Translations under genes and position numbers: made by a program | Shown: piece by piece, positions 14,903-22,766 of the stretch | How the letters are laid out: the number at the start of each line of letters is the position of its first letter | Numbering within the stretch: position 1 is the first letter of the stretch | Notes under the pieces: model-generated | What the model was told of the DNA's origin: nothing | The model's database searches: none | Seen by the model: only the letters and a program-made list of their open reading frames with translations | Assembly: GCA_041648505.1 (NCBI GenBank) | Contig: JBAZOY010000034.1 | Location: 1 to 26,703 of the forward strand | Length of the DNA: 26,703 nucleotides | Source: JBAZOY01 sp041648505 | Lineage (GTDB): Bacteria > Desulfobacterota > Syntrophia > Syntrophales > CG2-30-49-12 | Direction of reading: 5' to 3'

Positions 14903-16132
14903 ATGAAATATGTGATTTTGCTTGGCGACGGCATGGCCGATTATCCGCTGAAAGAACTAAGCGGTAAAACGCCCCTTGAATTTGCCCGCACCCCTTACAT
15001 GGACCATATAGCATCGGAAGGTACGGCAGGGTTGGTCAATACTGTTCCGTCCGGACTTTCTCCTGGGAGTGATATAGCAAATCTCAGCATCCTCGGTTAT
15101 GATCCCCGGAAATACTATTCCGGGCGGGGGCCGCTGGAAGCGGCCAGTATGGGAGTGCTGCTTGAGCCTGATGATGTGGCCTTTCGTTGTAATCTGGTAA
15201 CACTTGGAGGGCAAGAGGAATCCGTGATGGAAGATTTTACCTCCGGGCACATAACATCTGATGAGGCGAGACAGATTATTGAAGATCTTCATCGGGAGCT
15301 TGGAACAGATGAGTTCCGGTTCTATCCGGGTGTTGGGTACAGGCATCTCCTTGTATGGAGAAAAGGCAAAGAATCACTTAAAACAACCCCTCCCCATGAT
15401 ATTACGGGGAAGGTGATCCGTGACTATCTGCCACAAGGGGATGGCGGTATCGAGATAAACGACCTTATACAACGTTCACAGAATATACTCTTTGACCATC
15501 CGGTGAACAGATTACGTATTTCGGAAGGAAAGAAGCCTGCCAATTCCATCTGGCTCTGGGGGCAGGGAAAGGCACTGCGGATTGTTCAGCTCACAAAAAA
15601 ATATAACTTCAGAGGTGGGATAATATCGGCTGTTGATCTTTTAAAAGGCATCGGTATCTTGGCGGGGCTTAGAGTCATCCATGTGGAGGGTGCGACCGGA
15701 TATACCGATACCAATTATGCGGGAAAGGCTGAAAAGGCTCTCGAAGCCTTAAAGGAACTAGATTTTGTCTTTGTCCATGTGGAAGCACCGGACGAGATGG
15801 GCCATGAGGGGAATATAGAGGGAAAGATAATGGCCATAGAAGATTTTGATGAAAAGATTGTCGGTACTGTCCTGAAAGGGTTAGATTCTCTATCTCCTTT
15901 CAGAGTTATGGTCTTAAGCGATCATCCAACCCCCATCAGCCTTATGACACATTCCTCCGATCCGTCTCCCTTCGCCGTTTTCTCTTCTGTTGCCGGTGAA
16001 AATCTAAGGAATACTTTGGCCTTCGGGGAAAAGTCAGCAAAAGATACGGGAATTCTGATTTCTCCCGGCTATTTTCTCCTGGATGCTTTTATAAAAAACT
16101 GGAGGGAATTCATTGAAGAAAGGACTTGTTAA
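14903..16132 (+). CDS. apgM: ApgM-family phosphoglycerate mutase homologue; proposed homoserine kinase
   Basis: Alkaline-phosphatase superfamily protein of 409 aa resembling archaeal-type cofactor-independent phosphoglycerate mutase. Metal and nucleophile motifs: YVILLGDGMADYPL, SDIANLSILGYDP (nucleophile Ser), RCNLVTL, HVEAPDEMGHEGN and VLSDHPTPI. A subfamily of these proteins next to threonine genes has been proposed (TIGRFAM model, from memory) to be an alternative homoserine kinase. Position directly behind hom fits this, and no classical thrB is visible here. Mutase activity cannot be excluded. ATG 14903 chosen: GGGGG precedes it by eight bases and family members start MKY. Confidence 0.88.
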   Translation: MKYVILLGDGMADYPLKELSGKTPLEFARTPYMDHIASEGTAGLVNTVPSGLSPGSDIANLSILGYDPRKYYSGRGPLEAASMGVLLEPDDVAFRCNLVTLGGQEESVMEDFTSGHITSDEARQIIEDLHRELGTDEFRFYPGVGYRHLLVWRKGKESLKTTPPHDITGKVIRDYLPQGDGGIEINDLIQRSQNILFDHPVNRLRISEGKKPANSIWLWGQGKALRIVQLTKKYNFRGGIISAVDLLKGIGILAGLRVIHVEGATGYTDTNYAGKAEKALEALKELDFVFVHVEAPDEMGHEGNIEGKIMAIEDFDEKIVGTVLKGLDSLSPFRVMVLSDHPTPISLMTHSSDPSPFAVFSSVAGENLRNTLAFGEKSAKDTGILISPGYFLLDAFIKNWREFIEERTC

Positions 16133-16511
16133 GGTAAGGGTCACCTATGCTGATACCGATGCCATGAGTATTGTCTATCATACCAATTACCTCAAATGGT
16201 TTGAAATCGGGCGTACAGAACTGTTAAGGGATATGGATGTCGTCTATGCCGAGATGGAATCCGATGGTTATAACCTGCCCGTGATAGAAATATGGGGCCG
16301 CTATCTTTTGCCGGCCAGATATGACCAGATCGTTCTTGTTGAAACAGAGGTTGTTTACCTGAGAAGGGCAAGCATTAAATTTAATTATCTTATCTGGGAT
16401 GAAAAGAAAGAAAATACCCTCGTAGAAGGGTATACGCTTCATGCGTGTACGGATAGAAACGGGAAAATTGTGAGAATTCCTGCCGTTATTATGGAAAAGA
16501 TCAATCAGTAG
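16113..16511 (+). CDS. Acyl-CoA thioesterase, YbgC/FcbC (4HBT hotdog) family
   Basis: 132-aa hotdog-fold thioesterase, probably hydrolysing an acyl-CoA in the cytoplasm. The active-site loop VTYADTDAMSIVYHTNYLKW includes the catalytic Asp16 (TDA) and the family YHxNYLxWFEIGRTELLR. The start is TTG at 16113, supported by a strong GGAGG seven bases upstream; no ATG fits. It overlaps the end of the ApgM-family gene by 20 bases, so translation is probably coupled. Substrate unknown; no tol-pal genes follow as they do for YbgC in many Proteobacteria. Confidence 0.92.
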   Translation: MKKGLVKVRVTYADTDAMSIVYHTNYLKWFEIGRTELLRDMDVVYAEMESDGYNLPVIEIWGRYLLPARYDQIVLVETEVVYLRRASIKFNYLIWDEKKENTLVEGYTLHACTDRNGKIVRIPAVIMEKINQ

Positions 16512-16550
16512 GGGCATGAATTAAGAAGGAAAAAACAGGGGGGAGGTTGT

Positions 16551-17219
16551 ATGGCAGGAAAAGCCGCTAAAAAAGAGTTGAAACAACCGGATTTGTTCCA
16601 GTTATTCTTCCGGCAGGCGATAAATTACGCAGCAGAGAACAGGTCCAGGGTATACATTATTTCAGGTATTGTTGCCCTGCTTCTTCTGATTTCAAGCGGG
16701 TGGTATGTTTTCCGGCTGAATTACGAAGGAAATGCCAGGAATATATATGCCCGGGCCTATGACGCCCAGATAAAAGAAGACCTTAAACAGGCCATTAAAG
16801 TTTACCGGGAGGTAACGGCGAAGTATCCCGATTCTCAAGCAGCTACGATTGCCTATTACCAGCTGGGTAACCTGCATTTCCGTCTCCACGAAATTGATGC
16901 CTCAATTAAGGCATATCAGGAAACCCTTAAGAAAGCGCCGAAGGACACCGATATTTCAACACTAACCTATGAGGGGCTGGGATACTGTTACGAGTCGAGG
17001 AAAAACTTCGAGGATGCCCTGAAGTCGTTCGAAAAGGCTGTCAAGACGGATGTAAAGGGTAGCTTTGAAGGTGACAACTACCGGAACATTGCCAGGATTT
17101 ATGAACAGCTGAATAAAGGGGAAAAGGCACTAGAATACTATCGGAAAGCCCTCGACAAAAATAAAGACCCTTTTGTTGATATGTTGATAAAAAAGAAGAT
17201 GTCGTCAATCACGGACTGA
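16551..17219 (+). CDS. Membrane-anchored TPR protein
   Basis: 222 aa. A cytoplasmic basic N-terminus (MAGKAAKKELKQPDLFQLFF) is followed by one transmembrane helix at about residues 34-53 and then a periplasmic array of tetratricopeptide repeats: AIKVYREVTAKYPDS, AYYQLGNLHFRLHEIDASIK, LGYCYESRKNFEDALKSFEK, IARIYEQLNKGEKALEYYRK. Layout resembles YfgM-type proteins, which assist periplasmic folding or envelope assembly, but the assignment is by architecture only. A very strong site (GGGGGAGG, four bases before ATG) precedes it. Forty bases downstream of the thioesterase gene, so likely the same transcript. Confidence 0.85.
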   Translation: MAGKAAKKELKQPDLFQLFFRQAINYAAENRSRVYIISGIVALLLLISSGWYVFRLNYEGNARNIYARAYDAQIKEDLKQAIKVYREVTAKYPDSQAATIAYYQLGNLHFRLHEIDASIKAYQETLKKAPKDTDISTLTYEGLGYCYESRKNFEDALKSFEKAVKTDVKGSFEGDNYRNIARIYEQLNKGEKALEYYRKALDKNKDPFVDMLIKKKMSSITD

Positions 17220-17264
17220 TGTAAGTACTGAAAACATGAATCCTGAATATGTTACAAACTTGCA

Positions 17265-18743
17265 ATGATTACTTTCAGGATTAAATGGCATTGGATTGCC
17301 GGTGCGGTGAGTATTGCTTTATTCCTCCTGCTTCTTACCTTTCGCCTTGATCTTTTGGGGGAGGGTGCAGGAGCGGTTCGCGAACCTTCGCTACATTCTC
17401 CATCCAATACACGGATATTTCCAGATAGAGAAAGCTGGATGTCCATCTCCCAGCAGGGACAGCATATCGGCTATGCCCACAGGCTTTTTTCTGGAACCCG
17501 CAAGGGGTATCGTTTTGTGGAATCCGTTTTCATGCGGATCAATACGATGGGTGTTGTGCAGGGTATCAGTTTCAAAACGGAGGGAGAACTGAATCCCGAT
17601 ACGTCTTTTTCTTCCTTTAACTTTCATCTGAATTCCAGTCTTTTTTCCTCTACAGTCCACGGCAAGGTAGAAGGGAGGTGTCTTACCCTCTATTCCGGTA
17701 CAGGCGGTTCGCTGAAAAGGACGGAGGTTCTCCTCGAAGAAGTGCCGTACCTGGCAAATGGCATTTTTGAGGCCATACGGGCTGCGGGATTAAAACCGGG
17801 GCAGAGTCGTAGTTTTCATGTCTTTGATCCGGCAACCATGGGCCAACGGCCGGTGAAAGTTTCTCTGTTGGGTGATGATGTGGTGACGATCATAGGCCGG
17901 AAACGGGATGCCATGAAGGTGTCTGTAGATTTTATGGGTGTTCGGCAGTTTGCATGGATTGGGGAGGACGGAAATATCCTCAGGGAAGAAGGTTTCTTGG
18001 GAATTACGCTTGAACAGGTTACAAAAGACCAGGCGCTGAGTGGTCTTTCCCTATCATCAAGTGCCGACCTTACGGAAATTGCTTCCATCCCAGCAGATAA
18101 GGTTATTGACGATCCGGACAAACTGATGAAACTTGAGGTGGAACTGGCCAATATCGGCGATAGTAATCTCTTCCTGAATGGAGGCAGGCAAAGTTTTAAA
18201 GATAATATATTGACGATTCACAAAGAATCAATGACAACACTTCCGCTTGTATCTCCGGCTCTCGACAGCAACAGGGTATTTCTTGAACCGACCCCCTTTA
18301 TCCAGTCCGATCATAAGCAGATCCGGGACATGGCAGGGAAGATAGTTTCTCCCGCAGATCCGGTTAAGGTAAAGGCAGAAAAACTTGTGGACTGGGTCCA
18401 CAAAAATCTGGAGAAACGTCCGGTGTTATCTGTTCCGAATGCTCTGGAAATCTTGAATAATATGGTCGGAGACTGCAATGAACATGCCGTGCTACTGGCC
18501 GCTCTGGCTCGGGCTGCCGGTATACCGGCACAGGTGGAAGCCGGCCTCGTCTATCAGAAGGGGAGATTTTACTATCACGCATGGAACGTTCTTTTCCTTG
18601 GGGAATGGATTACCGCGGATGCCGTAATGGGGCAGATACCTGCCGATGTCACACACCTTCGTTTTGTCCGTGGAGGTACGGAGCAGCAAGTTGATTTGAT
18701 GAGCATTATCGGAAAGATACAACTGAAAATTCGTCATCCGTAA
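17265..18743 (+). CDS. Membrane-anchored transglutaminase-like protein
   Basis: 492 aa. An N-terminal signal anchor at about 10-28 (IAGAVSIALFLLLLTFRL) is followed by a long beta-rich region (about 50-370) and a C-terminal transglutaminase-like domain. The catalytic triad is visible: C404 in GDCNEHAVLLAALARAAGIP, H438 in YYHAWNVLF, D452 in WITADAVMG. Such bacterial proteins are usually proteases or peptide-crosslinking enzymes of the envelope; the substrate is unknown. The ATG overlaps the stop of a ten-codon frame beginning at 17236 (ATGA), and there is no good Shine-Dalgarno, so reinitiation from the upstream gene is possible. Downstream lies an ABC exporter pair. Confidence 0.88.
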   Translation: MITFRIKWHWIAGAVSIALFLLLLTFRLDLLGEGAGAVREPSLHSPSNTRIFPDRESWMSISQQGQHIGYAHRLFSGTRKGYRFVESVFMRINTMGVVQGISFKTEGELNPDTSFSSFNFHLNSSLFSSTVHGKVEGRCLTLYSGTGGSLKRTEVLLEEVPYLANGIFEAIRAAGLKPGQSRSFHVFDPATMGQRPVKVSLLGDDVVTIIGRKRDAMKVSVDFMGVRQFAWIGEDGNILREEGFLGITLEQVTKDQALSGLSLSSSADLTEIASIPADKVIDDPDKLMKLEVELANIGDSNLFLNGGRQSFKDNILTIHKESMTTLPLVSPALDSNRVFLEPTPFIQSDHKQIRDMAGKIVSPADPVKVKAEKLVDWVHKNLEKRPVLSVPNALEILNNMVGDCNEHAVLLAALARAAGIPAQVEAGLVYQKGRFYYHAWNVLFLGEWITADAVMGQIPADVTHLRFVRGGTEQQVDLMSIIGKIQLKIRHP

Positions 18744-18801
18744 GTCATATGATGTATGTTTTATAATGAAAGAATTTAGAAAATTTTACATTTTATCTAT
18801 T

Positions 18802-18913
18802 ATCGGTGACCGAAAATCTTTTTCGACTATGCATGTCTAGCTTCGCTGCAAAAGTACGGTGTCCTAATCTTTAGTTCGTGCCTTCTGAATTCAAATTTCA
18901 CTGGTTTGCAAAG
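18802..18913. repeat. Dispersed intergenic repeat, copy A
   Basis: Shares with copy B, in the same order and orientation, ATCGGTG, CGAC(T/C)ATGCA, CTT..CTGC, GGTGTCC, TTCGTGCCTT(C/T)TGAATTCAA, and ACTG(G)TTT..AAAGG. Copy A lacks about 30 bases in the middle compared with copy B. Its end, AAAGG, is the ribosome-binding site of the ABC ATPase gene starting at 18920. No coding frame is preserved. Confidence 0.6.
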
Positions 18914-18919
18914 GTCTAA

Positions 18920-19639
18920 ATGATAGAATTAAAAGATCTGACAAAACGTTACAACAACCTGTTAGCTGTCAACAGGGTTAATCTGTACATTCCTAAGGGT
19001 GAGATATTCGGATTCATAGGACCGAATGGTGCAGGGAAAACTACTACCATAAGGATGATAGGGGGAGTACTGGCGCCAACGGAAGGCTCTATCATGATTG
19101 ACGGCATAAATATGGCAGAGGAGCCTGAAAAAGCAAAGCAGAAGATAGGATTCATCCCCGACCGGCCCTTCCTTTATGAGAAGCTGACAGGCATGGAATT
19201 CATGAGGTTTTCAGCAGACATGTATGGTGTGGATGAGAAGAAATTTCCCGAGAAGTCTGAATATCTTTTAAAGATGTTTTCCCTTTTTGAATGGGGAGGT
19301 GAGTTGATCGAAGCGTACTCCCACGGGATGAAACAGCGTCTCATTATTTCAGCGGCTCTACTCCATGATCCTGTGGTTATCATTGTGGATGAACCGATGG
19401 TAGGATTGGATCCGGCGGGAATAAAGATGGTTAAGGATATCCTGTTGGACCTGGCCCGGAAGGGAACGACAGTCTTTATGTCCACCCATACCCTGGAGGT
19501 AGCCGAAGACTTGTGCAACCGTATCGGCATTATTAACCGGGGCTCCCTTATCGCTACAGGAACCGTTAACGATCTGAGACAGGCTGCACGGCTGCAGGAA
19601 GGAGATCTCCTGGAGGTGTTTCTCAGACTGACAGGCTAA
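18920..19639 (+). CDS. ABC exporter ATP-binding protein
   Basis: 239-aa single nucleotide-binding domain of the CcmA/drug-export type. Walker A GPNGAGKTT, Q-loop region IGFIPDRPFLYEKLTG, signature YSHGMKQRL (SHGMK instead of the canonical SGGQ, common in this subclass), Walker B VVIIVDEPMVGLDP, and H-loop STHTLEVAE. AAAGG six bases before the ATG. Works with the permease that starts 64 bases downstream. Substrate unknown; the upstream transglutaminase-like protein may be functionally linked but this is not shown. Confidence 0.95.
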   Translation: MIELKDLTKRYNNLLAVNRVNLYIPKGEIFGFIGPNGAGKTTTIRMIGGVLAPTEGSIMIDGINMAEEPEKAKQKIGFIPDRPFLYEKLTGMEFMRFSADMYGVDEKKFPEKSEYLLKMFSLFEWGGELIEAYSHGMKQRLIISAALLHDPVVIIVDEPMVGLDPAGIKMVKDILLDLARKGTTVFMSTHTLEVAEDLCNRIGIINRGSLIATGTVNDLRQAARLQEGDLLEVFLRLTG

Positions 19640-19703
19640 GTCGAGAATCAAAAGTCCGGATTATGGATATGAATGGTGATTTGCCAATGATTACTGATTA
19701 CTG

Positions 19704-21401
19704 ATGGCTGAAATTATTACCCTCTTAAAACCACGTATCTGGTCTTTTAAAAAAGGCCGTAACTCTCACAGCGTAAAAACCCGCAGGAGATTAAGGTTCT
19801 TTCTCTTTGGTATGGTTGGTCTTGGCTTCTGGTTTGGTATCTTTATCATCTTTTACAGGGTCCTCACTTATTTCCAGGGGATTGAGGGTTTTGGCGATAT
19901 CCTTGCCGAAAAACTTCTCTCCATGGTACTTACAACATTCTTCGCCCTGCTTTTATTCAGCGGTATTATCACCATTTTGTCCAAGCTCTATCTCAGCAAG
20001 GACTTAGTCTTTGTACATTCCCTGCCCATATCGAGAGAAAAGATCTTTCTTGCCCGCTGGATCGAAAGCACTATTGACAGTTCATGGATGGTAATTGTTT
20101 ATATCCTGCCGGTATTTATATCCTACGGTATTGTCTATAAGGCGGATATTTTTTTCTATGCTGCAGTAGGGATGGCTATCCTGCCTTTCTGCTTAATTGC
20201 TTCAGGTATCAGCGCCATTGTGGTGGTTTTAGTTGCTCTCTTACTGCCGGCGGGGCGTATCAGGACTTTATTTGTCTTGCTTGGTTTTATCCTGTTTTTG
20301 ATTCTCATGATGGTGTTTCGTTTAATGAGGCCGGAGCAATTAGTTGACCCCGACACCTTTGCCTCTGTTATGCTCTATTTCAAGTCGCTCAAGGCTCCAT
20401 CTTCTCCTCTTCTGCCGACAACATGGATCTTCGACAGTATATATGCCGCTTTGACAGGATTAAAAAGGAGCGCCCTTTTTCATCTCGCGCTGTCCTGGAG
20501 TTTTGCTGTGATGTTGATTTTTGTGATGACATGGATTTCAGGGGCCGCTTATTTTACCGGTTTTTCAAAGGCACAGACCTCATCAGCCAGGCTGCTTCCT
20601 GCAAAAGGTTACGCCGGGCGGTTACATCTTATGGGGTTCCTTGCCGGTCCGGTGAAGGCGGTTGCTTTCAAAGAGGTAAGGACATTTTTCCGGGATCAGA
20701 CCCAGTGGCCTCAGATCTTTCTCCTGGTGGCCTTGATTGTTGTTTATCTCTATAATTTCTCAGTGCTTCCTCTCGAAAAGTCTCCTATTAAAACCATATA
20801 CTTGCAGAATATCCTTTCTTTTCTGAATATGGGGCTGGCTGCCTTTGTCCTCACCGCTGTCGCGGCGCGTTTTGTATTCCCCGCCGTCAGTATGGAGGGA
20901 AATACCTTCTGGATCATCAGATCGGCACCTATTCCGCTGAGGACTTTTCTCTGGGTCAAGTTTTTCGTTTACTATATTCCCCTTCTTTTTCTTACGGAGG
21001 TGCTCATAGTTGCCACTAACGTTCTTCTCCATGTAACCCCATTAATGATGGTACTCTCTGCTACAACCATTTTTTTTATGGTGCCGGGGATTGTTTCTCT
21101 GGGTATTGGCCTTGGTGCAGCCTATCCAGATTTTGCGTCGGAAAACCCGGCCCAGGCCGTAACAAGTTTTGGAGGTCTACTCTTTATGATCCTATGTGCC
21201 GGTTTCATCGGAGTGGTTGTTGTCCTCGAGGCAGGACCTGTTTACTCTGTATTTATGTCCGGTATCCGCGGGGAGAGCCTTTCTTCCATTCACTGGATAT
21301 GGCTTCTCGGTTCATTTTCACTTGTTTTTATACTCTGTATACTTGCTGTTTTTCTGCCTATACGTTTAGGAGAACGTCATCTGAACATGATGACTAAATA
21401 A
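19704..21401 (+). CDS. ABC exporter permease, about a dozen membrane segments
   Basis: 565-aa integral inner-membrane protein. Hydrophobic segments recur throughout, e.g. FFLFGMVGLGFWFGIFIIFY, MVLTTFFALLLFSGIITIL, LFVLLGFILFLILMMVF, FAVMLIFVMTWISGAAYF, and LGSFSLVFILCILAVFLPI at the C-terminus. The motif DLVFVHSLPISREKIFLARW near residue 100 is shared by a family of putative ABC exporter permeases with two-half symmetry; a second half begins near VKAVAFKEVRTFFRDQTQWP. Partner of the preceding ATPase. No strong ribosome-binding site; the ATG is preceded by a short tandem ATTACTG repeat. Substrate not predictable. Confidence 0.9.
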   Translation: MAEIITLLKPRIWSFKKGRNSHSVKTRRRLRFFLFGMVGLGFWFGIFIIFYRVLTYFQGIEGFGDILAEKLLSMVLTTFFALLLFSGIITILSKLYLSKDLVFVHSLPISREKIFLARWIESTIDSSWMVIVYILPVFISYGIVYKADIFFYAAVGMAILPFCLIASGISAIVVVLVALLLPAGRIRTLFVLLGFILFLILMMVFRLMRPEQLVDPDTFASVMLYFKSLKAPSSPLLPTTWIFDSIYAALTGLKRSALFHLALSWSFAVMLIFVMTWISGAAYFTGFSKAQTSSARLLPAKGYAGRLHLMGFLAGPVKAVAFKEVRTFFRDQTQWPQIFLLVALIVVYLYNFSVLPLEKSPIKTIYLQNILSFLNMGLAAFVLTAVAARFVFPAVSMEGNTFWIIRSAPIPLRTFLWVKFFVYYIPLLFLTEVLIVATNVLLHVTPLMMVLSATTIFFMVPGIVSLGIGLGAAYPDFASENPAQAVTSFGGLLFMILCAGFIGVVVVLEAGPVYSVFMSGIRGESLSSIHWIWLLGSFSLVFILCILAVFLPIRLGERHLNMMTK

Positions 21402-21422
21402 TCTTCGCCAATCCCTGACCCT

Positions 21423-21875
21423 TCATTCCGGTTCTTTCGGCAATAGATTAGTGTCGAGCAAGTAAAGCCTTATCTCTTGTATCTTCCTTACAAAATCTTC
21501 AAAATTTATCGGTTTGGTTACATAGCTGTCAGCACCGCAGGCGCAGCTTTTCGTTATTTCCTCTTTTCTTGTTGATGTGGTGAGCATAATAACGGGAATA
21601 ATCTTTAATTTCGGGTCTTTTTTCAGTATCTCCAGCACTTCCAATCCATTTATCTTGGGAAGGCTGATATCAAGAAGTATCAATTCCGGGAGGGGGAATT
21701 TTGTAATATCATTATATTTCCCCCTATGGTGAACAAAATCGAGTGCCTCCTGGCCATCTTTCACCACGTGAACTTCATTTAAGAGATTTTTATCACTCGA
21801 TAATGCCCTCAAGGTCAGCTCCGCATGATCTTCGTTATCCTCCACTAACAGGATATTGACCGGTTGCCTCTTCAT
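21423..21875 (-). CDS. Single-domain response regulator (Rcp1-like)
   Basis: 150-aa receiver domain without output domain. Acidic pocket VEDNEDHAEL, phospho-acceptor Asp69 in LILLDISLPKING, Thr99/100 in VIMLTTSTRKEE, Lys121 in YVTKPINFEDF. The loop around residues 51-62 and the C-terminal YLLDTNLLP resemble Rcp1-like regulators that pair with PAS/phytochrome-type kinases. Its ATG overlaps the TGA of the upstream REC-GGDEF gene (TGATG), indicating coupled translation and the same phosphorelay as the kinase at 22767-24752. Confidence 0.95.
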   Translation of the reverse strand: MKRQPVNILLVEDNEDHAELTLRALSSDKNLLNEVHVVKDGQEALDFVHHRGKYNDITKFPLPELILLDISLPKINGLEVLEILKKDPKLKIIPVIMLTTSTRKEEITKSCACGADSYVTKPINFEDFVRKIQEIRLYLLDTNLLPKEPE

Positions 21876-22759
21876 CAGTTGGTATCTATTCCTTCTTTAA
21901 TTTTTTTTGCCCTGTACAGGGCTTCATCGGCAGACCTGATTAAATCTTCCGTGATCATTTTACGGTCGAATTCAGCAATTCCTGCACTAATGCCAAGATT
22001 ATTTATTCTTTTCTCCTGAATCATCTTTCGAATACGCTTAGCTACGGCAGAGGCATGATTTTTTTCTGTTCCCGGCAGGATGACAGCAAACTCATCTCCC
22101 CCGTAGCGGCAGCCGGAGTCAATCTTATCTCTGATAGAATGCAAAATAATATTACCAACTTCTTTAAGAACTTTGTCACCCTCAAGATGGCCGGAATTGT
22201 CATTGAAATCTTTGAAATTATCAATATCCAACATGATCAACACTAACTTGGTTTTGTGCCGTTTTGCCCTTGTCACCTCTTCCTCCATTTTCTGAGAGAA
22301 GTAACGACGGTTGAACAACCCTGTAAGTTCATCAATGACGACAAGTCTCTTCATCTCCTGCTCCAAGCGTGTCTTTTCTCTTACAGTTTCATGTCGTTTG
22401 ATGGTTCCTAATATGACGGAGGACAGGGTAATCAGATAATTTTCTTCTTTGACCACATAATCATATGCCCCTTTTTTCATGGATTCCACGGCAACTTTTT
22501 CATCTCCTCGGCCTGTTACCATGATTACCGGTATATCGTATTCCTCTCTTGTTATGCGTTCCAGTAAAACCAGTCCATCAGTTAGCGGCAGTGAATAGTC
22601 CATGAGAATCACTGCCGGGTAATTATCCGGAGTGAGTGTCTTCAGATATTGCCATCCCTCTTCGCCTGATTTTACCCAATCAACTTTGAATTGGGGCTCG
22701 AGTGCCAGCCTGGAAAGTTCTGCATGGTCTGAGTTGTCTTCAATAAGTAGTATTTTCAT
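21875..22759 (-). CDS. Response regulator with diguanylate cyclase output (REC-GGDEF)
   Basis: Receiver domain (about 1-115; phospho-Asp54 in VILMDYSLPLTDG, Lys104 in YVVKEENY), a coiled linker (TIKRHETVREKTRLEQEMKR), and a GGDEF domain with an intact active site CRYGGDEFAVIL (GGDEF at 220-224) plus DELTGLFNRRYF and LDIDNFKDFND. It should make c-di-GMP when phosphorylated. The usual inhibitory I-site RxxD upstream of the active site is not in register here (RDKID), so product inhibition may be lost. Start at MKILLIEDN (22759) because AAGGA lies five bases upstream; an ATG at 22774 lacks a site. The chosen start is 7 bases after the kinase stop. Confidence 0.95.
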   Translation of the reverse strand: MKILLIEDNSDHAELSRLALEPQFKVDWVKSGEEGWQYLKTLTPDNYPAVILMDYSLPLTDGLVLLERITREEYDIPVIMVTGRGDEKVAVESMKKGAYDYVVKEENYLITLSSVILGTIKRHETVREKTRLEQEMKRLVVIDELTGLFNRRYFSQKMEEEVTRAKRHKTKLVLIMLDIDNFKDFNDNSGHLEGDKVLKEVGNIILHSIRDKIDSGCRYGGDEFAVILPGTEKNHASAVAKRIRKMIQEKRINNLGISAGIAEFDRKMITEDLIRSADEALYRAKKIKEGIDTN

Positions 22760-22766
22760 TTTTTCC

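Noticed and set aside
18811..18825. CGAAAA-TCT-TTTTCG inverted repeat as a terminator after the transglutaminase-like gene
   Set aside because: Stem is only six A+T-rich pairs with no following T-run; it also lies within the repeat, where the pairing is not kept in the other copy.
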